From: Paractinoplanes lichenicola
GTDB taxonomy: Bacteria; Actinomycetota; Actinomycetes; Mycobacteriales; Micromonosporaceae
Assembly: GCF_016785085.1 (NCBI RefSeq)
Contig: NZ_JAENHO010000022.1
Span: 1-64,000, forward strand
Reading direction: 5' to 3'
DNA length: 64,000 nt
The notes under the pieces were generated by a model, which was not told where the DNA came from, ran no database searches, and was given only the letters and a program-made list of their open reading frames with translations. The position numbers and the translations under genes were made by a program. Below are positions 1-7,565 of this stretch, piece after piece. Numbering within the stretch: the stretch's first letter is position 1; the number at the start of each line of letters is the position of its first letter.

Positions 1-30
1 CTGAGCCAGGATCAAACTCTCCAACAAAAA
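1..30 (-). rRNA. rrs: 16S rRNA, 5' end only
   Basis: Read on the minus strand, the first 30 bases end in GAGAGTTTGATCCTGGCTCAG, the near-universal start of bacterial 16S rRNA (27F primer site). The rest of the gene lies off the left edge. The mature 5' end is placed at about base 29-30 by analogy with other actinomycetes. Only the first ~30 bases are present. Confidence 0.95.
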
Positions 31-209
31 CTGTGGAAAAGCGTCCCGGCAGTTAAACAACTGCCAAAGGAATCTCCCACCGACAAACCCCATCCAAAAA
101 CGAGGCAAGCCGGCCGGGGTATTACTTGATTGGCACTGGCTTATCAAGCACCCTGTTGAGTTCTCAAAGAACAACCACACCCGGCTAACCGCTCCGGGGC
201 ACTTCTAAA
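31..209 (-). other. rrn transcribed leader
   Basis: The sequence between the proximal rrn promoter and the 16S start, read on the minus strand. It contains the block TTCTTTGAGAACTCAACAGG (about 152-171), which is typical of actinomycete 16S leaders and is associated with processing and antitermination. Inverted repeats close to the 16S start (for example GGCAGTTGTTTAACTGCC near 50-67) could form the RNase III processing stem. No coding sequence is supported. Confidence 0.75.
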
Positions 210-238
210 ACCTTACCCGCTGCTTTCCGGTCCGCCAA
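210..238 (-). promoter_or_regulatory. rrn proximal promoter
   Basis: On the minus strand there is TTGGCG (bases 238-233), a 17-nt spacer and TAAGGT (215-210), fitting a housekeeping-sigma promoter that reads into the 16S leader. The spacer ends in CAGCGGG, exactly as in the distal promoter at 425-453. The shared box plus the position upstream of rrs makes this a confident call; the transcription start has not been mapped. Confidence 0.75.
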
Positions 239-424
239 ATCCGGGTCGAGACCCGAATTCGCCGTGCCCGAATTGCTTTGGGCACCACCATTCAGCAGAA
301 TTCTCGGCGAGCCGCGAACGGCACACCAATCAACCCTGCTGGGTTAGGTGGTTTCCTCCAGGACGGCCGCGCCGGTCCTCCGAAGAGTCCCGCTCGCTCG
401 CCCGTCTCCCTGGCGGCTCCGAAA

Positions 425-453
425 ACATTACCCGCTGTTCCCCGAACCGCCAA
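425..453 (-). promoter_or_regulatory. rrn distal promoter
   Basis: A second copy of the rrn promoter: TTGGCG (453-448), a 17-nt spacer ending in CAGCGGG, then TAATGT (430-425) on the minus strand. The flank TTTGGCGG and the element CAGCGGGTAA are the same as in the proximal promoter about 215 bp downstream. Tandem rrn promoters are usual in actinomycetes. Confidence 0.75.
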
Positions 454-509
454 ATCGACCCCCCATGGTGTGCATCACCCCAGGTCAACCCCGTGGACGC
501 CGGCCCCGT

Positions 510-726
510 GGTGACCACTCCCAGTCGTCCCACCCGCCCAGGGAGCAACTCCCAGCCGACCCGCCCAGCGGTGAACGGGCGGGACCTGCACTCCCGTACG
601 CGGTAACCACTCCTAGCCAGCCCGCCCACCCGGGGGTCACAACTCCTAGCCGGCCCACCCGCCCTGGGTGACGACTCCTAGCCGGCCCACCCGCCCGGGG
701 TTAACGGCCCCTAGTCGACCCACCCC
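510..726. repeat. ~32-bp degenerate tandem array upstream of rrn
   Basis: About seven degenerate copies begin near 510, 541, 570, 602, 635, 667 and 699. Each has the core GGTNACNACTCCTAGCC followed by a C-rich block (CCCACCCGCCC). The last four copies are the best conserved, and they keep a 32-33 bp step, close to three helical turns. The array sits immediately upstream of the distal rrn promoter relative to rrn transcription. Frames through it are low-complexity and not credible genes. Confidence 0.7.
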
Positions 727-838
727 CCATGGGTGGGGCACCCACCACCAGAGCCGCCCACCCTGGGGTCTGCGGTTGTTGACTGGTAAGCGGGTGCGTG
801 GGCGGGGAGGGTAGCGGATTTGGTGGGTGGGATGGGCG

Positions 839-880
839 TTGTCCACAGGCACGGTTGGAGGGTCTGCGGAGTTGTCCACA
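839..880 (+). promoter_or_regulatory. two DnaA boxes
   Basis: TTGTCCACA occurs at 839-847 and again at 872-880, in the same orientation and 33 bp apart. Both match the high-GC actinobacterial DnaA box exactly and both are followed by GG. No dnaA or dnaN gene is nearby, so this is not the normal oriC context. They lie about 90 bp upstream of the amidohydrolase start and may only regulate that gene. Confidence 0.5.
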
Positions 881-968
881 GGGGTGCCCGCGATCTTGGC
901 TGAAGGTGTGGGATGGAGGGGTCTGGCGCCAGGGCGGCGTGTGGGGGTTCGGGTGGATGGAGCTGTTC

Positions 969-2693
969 ATGACTCAGGCTGACCTGGTCTTTGCTGGGGG
1001 GAACGTCTTCACGGGTGGGAGCGGCAGGAACGGCGGGAACGGGAGGGGTGGCGCGAACGGGAGCGGGGCGAGCGGGAGCGGTGCGAGCGAGGGCGGCGGG
1101 AGCGGGGCGAGTGGCGGCGGGGCGGAGCGGCAAAGGGCGAGCTGGCTGGCGGTGAAGGACGGGCGGATCCTGACGGTCGGGGGCGAGGAGCTGCGTGAGC
1201 TCATCGGCGCGGGCACCGAGGTGGTCGAGCTGGGTGGGCGGCTGCTGATCCCGGGGTTTCAGGACGCACACATCCACGCCGTGATGGGTGGGGTGGAGTT
1301 GGGGCAGTGTGATCTGACCGGGACCACCGATCGGGATGAGTATCTGCGGCGGGTGCGCGACTACGCGACGGCCAATCCGCGGGCCGAGTGGATTCTCGGG
1401 GGTGGGTGGTCGATGGAGAGTTTCGAGAACGGGATTCCGGATCGGCGGCTGCTCGACTCCGTGGTGTCGGATCGGCCGGTCTATCTGCTCAACCGCGATC
1501 ACCACGCCGCCTGGGTGAACACGGTGGCGCTCGAGCGGGCCGGCATCACGGCCTCGACGCCCGACCCGGCCAGCGGGCGGATCGACCGGGAGGGCGACGG
1601 CACCCCGGTCGGCGCGCTGCAGGAGGGCGCGATGGAGCTGGTCGAGGTGCCCGACATGACGGCGTCCGAGAAGTACGAGGGGTTGATGCGGGCCCAGCAG
1701 TTGCTGCTGTCGCTGGGCATCACGGCCTGGCAGGACGCCATGCTCGCGGCCGCCAACGGATATGCCGACGTCTCCGACGCGTACGCGAAAGCCGTCCGGG
1801 ACGACACGCTGATCGCGACGGTGGTCGGCGCCTTGTGGTGGGATCGGGACCTCGGTCTGGAGCAGGTCGCGCGGCTGGTCGAGCGGCGGGCGGAGCTGAC
1901 GGCGGGGCGGTTGCGTTGTGACACGGTGAAGTTGATGCTCGACGGCATCGCGGAGAACTTCACGGCGGCGATGACAGAGCCGTACCGCGACGCCTGCGGG
2001 CATGCGACGGCGAACCGGGGCATGTCGTTCATCGACCCGGAGGCGCTGCCCCGCTATGTGACCGAGCTCGACAAGCTGGGCTTCCAGGCGCATTTCCACG
2101 CGCTGGGCGATCGGGCTGTGCGGGATGCCCTCAACGCGGTCGAGGCGGCCCGTTCGGCGAACGGGCCAAGTGACACCCGGCCTCACCTGGCGCATCTGCA
2201 GGTGGTGCACCCGGCCGACGTGCCGCGGTTCGCGCAGCTGGGGGCGACGGCGAACATGCAGCCGTACTGGGCGGCGCACGAGCCGCAGATGGACGAGCTG
2301 ACGATCCCGTTCCTCGATCCGGCGGCGGTGAACCGGCAATACCCGTTCGGCGATCTGTTGCAGAGCGGGGCGCGGCTGGCCGGGGGCAGCGACTGGCCGG
2401 TGAGCACGCCGGATCCGTTGCAGGGCATCCACGTGGCGGTCAACCGGGCGCTGCCGGACGAGGGGCGCGAGCCGTTCCTGCCCGAGCAGCGGCTCGACCT
2501 GGCCACGGCGCTGGAGGCCTACACGGCGGGATCGGCGTACGTGAACCGGCGCGACGACACGGGACGGCTGCGACCTGGCTTCCGGGCCGACCTGGTCGTG
2601 CTCGATCGCGACCTGTTCGTGCGGCCGCGGGAGGAGATCGGGGCGGCGAAGGTCGAGCTCACCTTCGTGGACGGGAGGAGGGTGTACGGCTGA
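969..2693 (+). CDS. amidohydrolase family 3 (YtcJ-like)
   Basis: A 574-residue metal-dependent hydrolase, probably cytoplasmic; substrate unknown. It opens with the usual composite beta domain (ADLVFAGGNVFTG) and has the metal-binding HIH motif after GFQDA (about residues 98-103). A further metal region is FHALGDRAV (~375), and GGSDWPVSTPDP (~473) is typical of the family. The ATG at 969 is preferred over longer in-frame starts because GGAG lies 6 nt upstream. Oddity: residues ~16-54 are an almost pure Gly/Ser/Ala/Asn insert between two strands that are normally joined by a few residues. Its 3' end overlaps the convergent PAP2 gene by 35 bp. Confidence 0.85.
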   Translation: MTQADLVFAGGNVFTGGSGRNGGNGRGGANGSGASGSGASEGGGSGASGGGAERQRASWLAVKDGRILTVGGEELRELIGAGTEVVELGGRLLIPGFQDAHIHAVMGGVELGQCDLTGTTDRDEYLRRVRDYATANPRAEWILGGGWSMESFENGIPDRRLLDSVVSDRPVYLLNRDHHAAWVNTVALERAGITASTPDPASGRIDREGDGTPVGALQEGAMELVEVPDMTASEKYEGLMRAQQLLLSLGITAWQDAMLAAANGYADVSDAYAKAVRDDTLIATVVGALWWDRDLGLEQVARLVERRAELTAGRLRCDTVKLMLDGIAENFTAAMTEPYRDACGHATANRGMSFIDPEALPRYVTELDKLGFQAHFHALGDRAVRDALNAVEAARSANGPSDTRPHLAHLQVVHPADVPRFAQLGATANMQPYWAAHEPQMDELTIPFLDPAAVNRQYPFGDLLQSGARLAGGSDWPVSTPDPLQGIHVAVNRALPDEGREPFLPEQRLDLATALEAYTAGSAYVNRRDDTGRLRPGFRADLVVLDRDLFVRPREEIGAAKVELTFVDGRRVYG

Positions 2694-3420
2694 CGGCGAC
2701 CGTGGCGGGGCGGCGCTGGGCCGGGATGTGGGCCGTGGCCGCGCGCGGGACCAGGGCGTGCACGACGCCGAGCAGGCCGAGGACGGCGATCGCGTCGACC
2801 CAGTAGTGGTTGCCGGTCACCACCACGACCAGCAGCGTGATCGCGGGATGGGCGAGCCACAGCCAGCGCTTCCAGCCGGCGGTGGTGGTCATCAGTGCGA
2901 GGGCGACCACCACGGCCCAGCCGACGTGCAGCGACGGCATGGCCGCGTACTGGTTGGAGAGGGTGTCGCTGGAGGGGGCGCCGTAGACGGACGGGCCGAA
3001 CAGGTGCCCGGTGTCGACGATGCCGACGCCGGAGAGCATCCGCGGCGGGGCGAGGGGGTAGAGAGCGTGGATGACCAGCGCGAACGCGGTCAGGGTGGCC
3101 AGGGTGCGGCGCATCCAGAGGTACGTCTCGGGCTTGCGGACATAGAGCCAGATGAGCGCGGCCGCCGTGGCCGGGAAGTGCACGTAGGCGTAGAAGCTGT
3201 TGGCTATCCGCACCCACCACTCGTGGCCGAGCAGCGTGTTCTGCAGGCCGGCCTCGCTGGGCAGGTGCAGGGCCCGCTCGAAGTGCCAGACCGCCGTCGC
3301 GTTGTTCATCGCCTCGCTGACGTGGCCGTCGACCAGCAGACGACCCATCTTGTACGCGAGGAACAGCGCGGCCACGAGAGCGAACTCCCGCAGCGCACGA
3401 CGCACAGCAATGCCGTTCAC
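2659..3420 (-). CDS. PAP2-superfamily membrane phosphatase
   Basis: A 253-residue integral membrane protein of the PAP2_3 (inositolphosphotransferase-like) type, with about six hydrophobic segments. The phosphatase motifs are seen in order: APPRML, then MPSLHVGWA (PSGH-like), then TGNHYWVDAIAV (the His/Asp motif). It probably removes phosphate from a lipid or transfers a phospho-head group. The GTG at 3420 is chosen because GGAGG lies 5 nt upstream; a longer reading to 3531 has no ribosome site. Its last 35 bp overlap the convergent amidohydrolase gene. Confidence 0.85.
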   Translation of the reverse strand: MNGIAVRRALREFALVAALFLAYKMGRLLVDGHVSEAMNNATAVWHFERALHLPSEAGLQNTLLGHEWWVRIANSFYAYVHFPATAAALIWLYVRKPETYLWMRRTLATLTAFALVIHALYPLAPPRMLSGVGIVDTGHLFGPSVYGAPSSDTLSNQYAAMPSLHVGWAVVVALALMTTTAGWKRWLWLAHPAITLLVVVVTGNHYWVDAIAVLGLLGVVHALVPRAATAHIPAQRRPATVAVSRTPSSRPRR

Positions 3421-3497
3421 GTGCACCTCCGGACGACCTCGCCGGGAGAACCGAAGCCGGTTTCCCAGGATCGTCCAGTTGTTGCACTCAGCGCAAT

Positions 3498-3514
3498 GTT
3501 TCACACTGCGAAAC
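3498..3514. promoter_or_regulatory. inverted repeat, possible operator
   Basis: GTTTC-N7-GAAAC, a perfect 5-bp inverted repeat, lies about 80 bp upstream of the PAP2 start and downstream of pcaJ. It is in the right place for a repressor site of the PAP2 gene. It is short enough to occur by chance. Confidence 0.25.
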
Positions 3515-3559
3515 GAATCACACAGCCACAACCAACGACGGACGACGCAAACTCAAAGA

Positions 3560-4201
3560 TCAAGTGAACGGCGAAGATACCAAGGGCATGCAAAGGCGGG
3601 TGGTCAGCTCATCGACCGAGATCCCGAACGTTTCGACGATCCGGACGCCGTCCGCTCCGACGGCGAACGTGGCCACGTCGGTGTAGACCCTGCTCACACA
3701 GGCACGGCCGGTCAGCGGATAGGTGCACTCGGGCACAAGTTTCGGGGAGCCGTCCTTGGCGAACAGGCTCATCATCACGAAGACCTGCTTGGCGCCGATG
3801 GCCAGATCCATCGCCCCGCCGACGGCCGGGATGGCGTCGGGGGCGCCGGTCGACCAGTTCGCCAGGTCACCGGTCGCGGACACCTGGAACGCGCCCATGA
3901 TGCAGACGTCGAGATGCCCGCCCCGCATCATGGCGAACGAGTCGGCGTGGTGGAAGTACGAGGCGCCGGGCAGCTCGGTGACCGGCTGCTTACCCGCGTT
4001 CGTCAGGTCGGGATCGATCTCGTCGCCGGTCGCGGGGCGGCCCATGCCGAGCATGCCGTTCTCGGTGTGCAGGACGACGCCGCTGTCGGGGCGCAGATAG
4101 TCGGCGACCATCGTGGGCTGGCCGATGCCCAGGTTGACGTAGGCGCCGTCCGGAATGTCCCGGGCGACGATCTCGGCCATCTGCTCGCGGGACAAGCTCA
4201 C
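3560..4201 (-). CDS. pcaJ: 3-oxoadipate CoA-transferase, subunit B
   Basis: A 213-residue beta subunit of a class I CoA-transferase. It moves CoA from succinyl-CoA to beta-ketoadipate, the penultimate step of the protocatechuate branch. Visible motifs are GIGQPTMV near residues 25-32, the catalytic glutamate in TENG (about E47), and the GGAMDL segment. Length fits the family. It is the last gene of pcaHGBLIJ. The start is a GTG at 4201 whose GTGA overlaps the stop of a 14-codon mini-ORF that links it to pcaI. The acetoacetate (ScoB) paralogue is very similar, but the operon makes 3-oxoadipate the likely substrate. Confidence 0.9.
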   Translation of the reverse strand: MSLSREQMAEIVARDIPDGAYVNLGIGQPTMVADYLRPDSGVVLHTENGMLGMGRPATGDEIDPDLTNAGKQPVTELPGASYFHHADSFAMMRGGHLDVCIMGAFQVSATGDLANWSTGAPDAIPAVGGAMDLAIGAKQVFVMMSLFAKDGSPKLVPECTYPLTGRACVSRVYTDVATFAVGADGVRIVETFGISVDELTTRLCMPLVSSPFT

Positions 4202-4242
4202 GACATCACCACCGGGCGGACGAGCGAACGAAACGGGATCAC
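4198..4242 (-). CDS. bridging mini-ORF, 14 codons (pcaI to pcaJ)
   Basis: Between pcaI and pcaJ the gap holds one open frame, VIPFRSLVRPVVMS. Its GTG overlaps the pcaI stop (GTGA) and its TGA overlaps the pcaJ start (GTGA). A terminating ribosome could therefore pass from pcaI through this mini-ORF into pcaJ. Whether it is translated is unknown; it has no ribosome site of its own. It belongs to a set of six such bridges in this window. Confidence 0.35.
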   Translation of the reverse strand: MIPFRSLVRPVVMS

Positions 4243-4895
4243 ACCGACACCAGCCGATTCACGTAGATCGCCGGGGTCACGATCACCTCGGGGTCGAGCT
4301 CGCCGACGTCGACGATCGAGGAGACCTGGGCGATCGTCACGGCGGCAGCGGTCGCCATCACCGGGCCGAAGTTGCGCGCGGTCTTGCGGTAGACCAGGTT
4401 GCCCATCCGGTCAGCCACGTGCGCGCGGATCAGCGCCACGTCACCGCGGATCGGGAACTCGAGGACGTACTCGCGACCGTCGATGACCCGCGACTCCTTG
4501 CCCTCGGCCAGCGGCGTGCCGACCCCGGTCGGGCTGTAGAACGCGCCGATCCCGGCCCCGGCGGCGCGCATCCGCTCGGCCAGGTTGCCCTGCGGGACGA
4601 CCTCGAGCTCGATCTTGCCCGCGCGGTACAACCCGTCGAACACCCACGAGTCGGCTTGGCGAGGGAAAGAGCAAACGACCTTCCGTACGCGGCCCGCCGC
4701 CAGCAAGGCCGCGAGCCCGGTGTCGCTGTTGCCCGCGTTGTTGCTCACGATCGTCAGGTCGCCGGCGCCGTGCGCGATCAGCGCGTCGATCAACTCGACC
4801 GGCATCCCTGCCATCCCGAACCCGCCGACCAGCACGGTGTCACCGTCCTTGACCGCCGCGACAGCCTCGGCCGCCTCCATGATCAACGCCGTCAT
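4239..4895 (-). CDS. pcaI: 3-oxoadipate CoA-transferase, subunit A
   Basis: A 218-residue alpha subunit that forms the enzyme with PcaJ. The glycine-rich GGFGMAGMPVEL (about residues 24-35) is the CoA-transferase subunit A signature, and the SNNAG and FYSPTGVGTPLAEGK segments also fit. The ATG at 4895 is at the end of an ATGA overlap with a mini-ORF (4892-4978), not directly with pcaL. The order pcaI then pcaJ downstream of pcaL keeps the whole protocatechuate branch in one minus-strand unit. Confidence 0.9.
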   Translation of the reverse strand: MTALIMEAAEAVAAVKDGDTVLVGGFGMAGMPVELIDALIAHGAGDLTIVSNNAGNSDTGLAALLAAGRVRKVVCSFPRQADSWVFDGLYRAGKIELEVVPQGNLAERMRAAGAGIGAFYSPTGVGTPLAEGKESRVIDGREYVLEFPIRGDVALIRAHVADRMGNLVYRKTARNFGPVMATAAAVTIAQVSSIVDVGELDPEVIVTPAIYVNRLVSV

Positions 4896-5028
4896 TGATC
4901 ATCCCCAAGGTCGGAAAAGGGGAAGGCAGGGAGCGAGGGGATGACAGACACGGAAGGGGTGAGGATCGACGCCGTCATTGATCATCCCCGGGGCGGGAGA
5001 AGAGGGAATCGGGAAAGGAGGGGATGAC
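4886..5028. repeat. tandem duplication of the pcaL/pcaI junction, period 83 bp
   Basis: Bases 4886-4906 and 4969-4989 are an exact 21-bp direct repeat (it starts ACGCCGTCATTGATC). The similarity continues, diverged but without gaps, to 4945 and 5028, ending in a shared AGGGGATGAC block. The copies are 83 bp apart. Both carry the overlapping stop and start codons of the junction, so the event inserted a mini-ORF without breaking coupling. Confidence 0.8.
4892..4978 (-). CDS. bridging mini-ORF, 28 codons (pcaL to pcaI)
   Basis: An open frame of 28 residues starting MTASILTP and ending FSDLGDDQ. Its ATG overlaps the pcaL stop (ATGA) and its TGA overlaps the pcaI start (ATGA). The last part mirrors the C-terminus of PcaL (VIPSLPAFPFSDLGDDQ against VIPSFPDSLFSRPGDDQ). 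The first codons (ATGACGGCG, then TCG or TTG, then ATC) mirror the first codons of pcaI. It is therefore a diverged tandem copy of the pcaL/pcaI junction. Translation is unproven. Confidence 0.45.
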   Translation of the reverse strand: MTASILTPSVSVIPSLPAFPFSDLGDDQ

Positions 5029-6327
5029 GGTCAAAGGGATGGCGGGGCGGGAGATATCGGTGGAGTCGGAATGGGGGGCCGGATCGGAGGAAGCGGCCGG
5101 GGAGCCGGGGCCGGCGGAAGGAGCGGACGAGGTGGATGGGGCGGACGGGGAGTCGGGCGATGGTGAGGTGGCCGGGTGGGAGGGGGTTGACGGGGTGTTG
5201 AGGACCTGTTGGGCAACTCGGAAGGCGGCGTTGGCGGCCGGGACGCCGCAGTAGATCGCGGTCTGCAACAACACTTCTTTGATTTCGTCGTCGGTCAGGC
5301 CGTTGGTGCGGGCTGCCCGTACGTGCATGGCCAGCTCCTCGTGGTGGCCGAGGGCGATCAGGGCCGTCAGGGTGATCATGGAGCGGCTGCGGCGGTCGAG
5401 GCCGGGGCGGGTCCAGATCTCGCCCCAGGCGTACGCGGTGATCAGGTCTTGGAAGTCGCGGGTGAAGTCGGTGGTGGCGGCGATCGCGCGGTCGACGTGG
5501 TCGTCACCCAGGACCTGGCGGCGCACGCGCAGGCCGGCGTCGCGCACCCGGTCAAGGGTGGCGGGGCCGCCGAAATGCTCGTCCAGCAGGGCCGCGACCT
5601 CGCCCGGTTTCTCGGCGGGGGCCAGGTGGGCGACATTTTCCAGTACGACGAGACGGCCGTTGCGCACCCCCGCGGCGATCCGGGCCAGGTTGTCGGGTGG
5701 GGTCGGCTGGTCGTCGGCGCCGGCGATCGCGAGCACCGGGGCCTTGATCTCGGCGAGCCGGTCGCGGACGTCGAACGCGGCCAGCGCCTCGCAGACCAGC
5801 GCGTAGCTCTCCGGGTCGGTGGCGCGCAAGGCGGTGAGCAGGCCGGCGACGATGCCGGGCGACTGCTGCGCGAAGCCGGGCGCGAACCACCGCTGCTGCG
5901 AGGCGCCGACCACGGCGGGGGTGCCGTCCGCGCGTACGGTCTCGGCTCGTTGCCGCCACCCCGTCGACTCGCCGATCTTGGCGCCGGTGCAGATCAGCGC
6001 GGCCGCCTCGACCCGGTCCGGCGCGTCGAGCAGCAGCTGCAGGCCGGTCGCGCCGCCCACTGACACGCCCGCGTAGCGGAACGGCTCGTCCGGGCGGATC
6101 TGGTCGGCGAGCGCGAGGACACCGCGGGCCAGGCCGGCGATCCCGAAGCCGCCGGGCGCGGGCCGTGAGACGCCGTGGCCGGGCAGGTCCCAGGCGACGA
6201 CGTGGTGCTCGCCGCGGAGCCGTTCGGCGCAACGCCGCCACAGCGTCTCGGCCGAGGTGCCCAGGGACGGCCCGAGCAGCAGCAACGGGCGGCCGGGGGC
6301 GTCGACGATTGTGGTTGCGGTCAGCAT
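4975..6327 (-). CDS. pcaL: PcaL: 3-oxoadipate enol-lactonase / 4-carboxymuconolactone decarboxylase fusion
   Basis: A 450-residue fusion doing two successive steps, decarboxylation of gamma-carboxymuconolactone and hydrolysis of the enol-lactone. Residues ~1-250 are an alpha/beta hydrolase: oxyanion region PSLGTS, nucleophile Ser in GVSVGG (~89), acid in AGADDQP, His in VAHLAP. Residues ~258-378 are the carboxymuconolactone decarboxylase domain (GLDRRSRSMITL; ELAMHVRAARTNG). PcaD-PcaC fusions called PcaL are known in Streptomyces and Rhodococcus. Oddity: residues ~379-450 are a Pro/Ser/Ala-rich tail not expected for the family. The start overlaps the pcaB stop (TAATG). Confidence 0.92.
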   Translation of the reverse strand: MLTATTIVDAPGRPLLLLGPSLGTSAETLWRRCAERLRGEHHVVAWDLPGHGVSRPAPGGFGIAGLARGVLALADQIRPDEPFRYAGVSVGGATGLQLLLDAPDRVEAAALICTGAKIGESTGWRQRAETVRADGTPAVVGASQQRWFAPGFAQQSPGIVAGLLTALRATDPESYALVCEALAAFDVRDRLAEIKAPVLAIAGADDQPTPPDNLARIAAGVRNGRLVVLENVAHLAPAEKPGEVAALLDEHFGGPATLDRVRDAGLRVRRQVLGDDHVDRAIAATTDFTRDFQDLITAYAWGEIWTRPGLDRRSRSMITLTALIALGHHEELAMHVRAARTNGLTDDEIKEVLLQTAIYCGVPAANAAFRVAQQVLNTPSTPSHPATSPSPDSPSAPSTSSAPSAGPGSPAASSDPAPHSDSTDISRPAIPLTVIPSFPDSLFSRPGDDQ

Positions 6328-7565
6328 TACTTCTCCCCCGCTCGCGCCAGCGCGGCATCGATGATCTGGTCGGTAGCCCCACGATAGGAGCCGTCAGCGC
6401 CGGCAGCTCCACGCGAGGAGGCGTCGGAGGCGACGCGCGAGGAGGAGGCAGCGCCCGAGGAGGCAGCGCCCGAAGAGGGGTCGGCGCGCGAGGAAGCGGC
6501 GGCGTGGGAGGAGGGGGCGGCGTATTTGCGTTGTTCGGCGTCGATGCCGGGGCGGGCGGCGGCGAGCGTGGCGGCCATGCGCTGGGTGTTGACTTGCAGA
6601 CCGGCCAGCATCTCGGCGGTTTGCGACCCCGCGGCCACCGTACGGCGGGTGAGTGTGCGCGCCGTGGACCACTCGACGTGCCAGGCGCCGTCGGGGCGTT
6701 CGTCGATCATGTTCGCGGCCGCCGTGTGCAGGGTCGCGGCCAGCGGCGGCCCGGCCAGTGCGGCCCGGCGGACGAGGACGGCCAGGGTCGGGTTGCGCTT
6801 GTTGGGCATCGCGGACGAACCGCCGCCGGTCAGGGTCAGTTCGCCGAGCTCCGGGCGGGTCAGCAGCAGCACGTCGTTGGCTATCCGGCCCCAGGCGTCG
6901 GTGCAGGTCACGAGGGCGTCGCCGAAGCGGGTGAGCGGGGCCCGGCCGGTGTGCCAGGGCTGGTGCAGGGGCAGGCCGAGCCGGGCGGCAGTGGCGGCCA
7001 CTCGGGCCACGGCCAGGTCGGGTGAGCCCTCGATCGCGACGACCGCGGCCAGGCTGCCGGCCGCCCCGCCGAGCTGGATCGGGAGGGTGGCCGCGGCCAG
7101 GGCGTCGCGGGCGTCGAGCACACCCTGCAGCCAGCTCGCGACCTTGAGCCCGAACGTGATCGGCACGGCGTGCTGGGTGAGCGTGCGCCCGGCCATGTCG
7201 GTGTGACGATGCCGGTCGGCCAGGGCGGCCAGCGTGCTGATCTGCGCCTCGACACAGCCGCGGAGGGCGGAGGATGCGTCGCGCAGGCACAGCATCAGGG
7301 CCGTGTCGAGCACGTCCTGGCTGGTCAGGCCGGCATGAAGCCGCGGGTCGGAGAAGCGCGAGCGCAGCAGGGAGAGCAGCGGGATGACCGGGTTGCCGCC
7401 CTCCTCGGCCGCCGAGCTCAGGAAGGGCAGGTCGTCCGGCCCGGCCAGTCCCGAGAGATCGACGTCGATCCAGGCCGATTCGACCCGCAACAGCGCGGCC
7501 AGCACGCTCGCGTCGGTGCAGAGGTCGCCCGCCCGCGCGTCCCCGGGCCAGAGCAGATCGCTCAT
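6327..7565 (-). CDS. pcaB: 3-carboxy-cis,cis-muconate cycloisomerase
   Basis: A 412-residue member of the fumarase/aspartase superfamily. It closes carboxymuconate to the lactone used by PcaL. The family signature GSSAMPNKRNP is seen near residue 250, and the start MSDLLWPG is typical of PcaB. A longer reading from a TTG at 7592 lacks support. Oddity: residues ~345-398, before the final helix (TDQIIDAALARAGEK), are a Ser/Ala/Arg low-complexity insert (SSGAASSGAASSS and similar), probably a disordered loop. The stop overlaps the pcaL start. Upstream, its ATG is overlapped by the end of a 28-codon mini-ORF that begins on the pcaG stop. Confidence 0.9.
   Translation of the reverse strand: MSDLLWPGDARAGDLCTDASVLAALLRVESAWIDVDLSGLAGPDDLPFLSSAAEEGGNPVIPLLSLLRSRFSDPRLHAGLTSQDVLDTALMLCLRDASSALRGCVEAQISTLAALADRHRHTDMAGRTLTQHAVPITFGLKVASWLQGVLDARDALAAATLPIQLGGAAGSLAAVVAIEGSPDLAVARVAATAARLGLPLHQPWHTGRAPLTRFGDALVTCTDAWGRIANDVLLLTRPELGELTLTGGGSSAMPNKRNPTLAVLVRRAALAGPPLAATLHTAAANMIDERPDGAWHVEWSTARTLTRRTVAAGSQTAEMLAGLQVNTQRMAATLAAARPGIDAEQRKYAAPSSHAAASSRADPSSGAASSGAASSSRVASDASSRGAAGADGSYRGATDQIIDAALARAGEK

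Noticed and set aside
510..726. CRISPR array
   Set aside because: Copies are degenerate, directly adjacent without unique spacers, and no cas gene is present.
839..880. Replication origin suggested by DnaA boxes
   Set aside because: Only two boxes, no AT-rich unwinding region and no dnaA, dnaN, gyrB or recF gene nearby.
711..2432. 573-codon minus-strand frame opposite the amidohydrolase
   Set aside because: Low-complexity Arg/Pro/His product with no ribosome site; the plus-strand gene has clear catalytic motifs.
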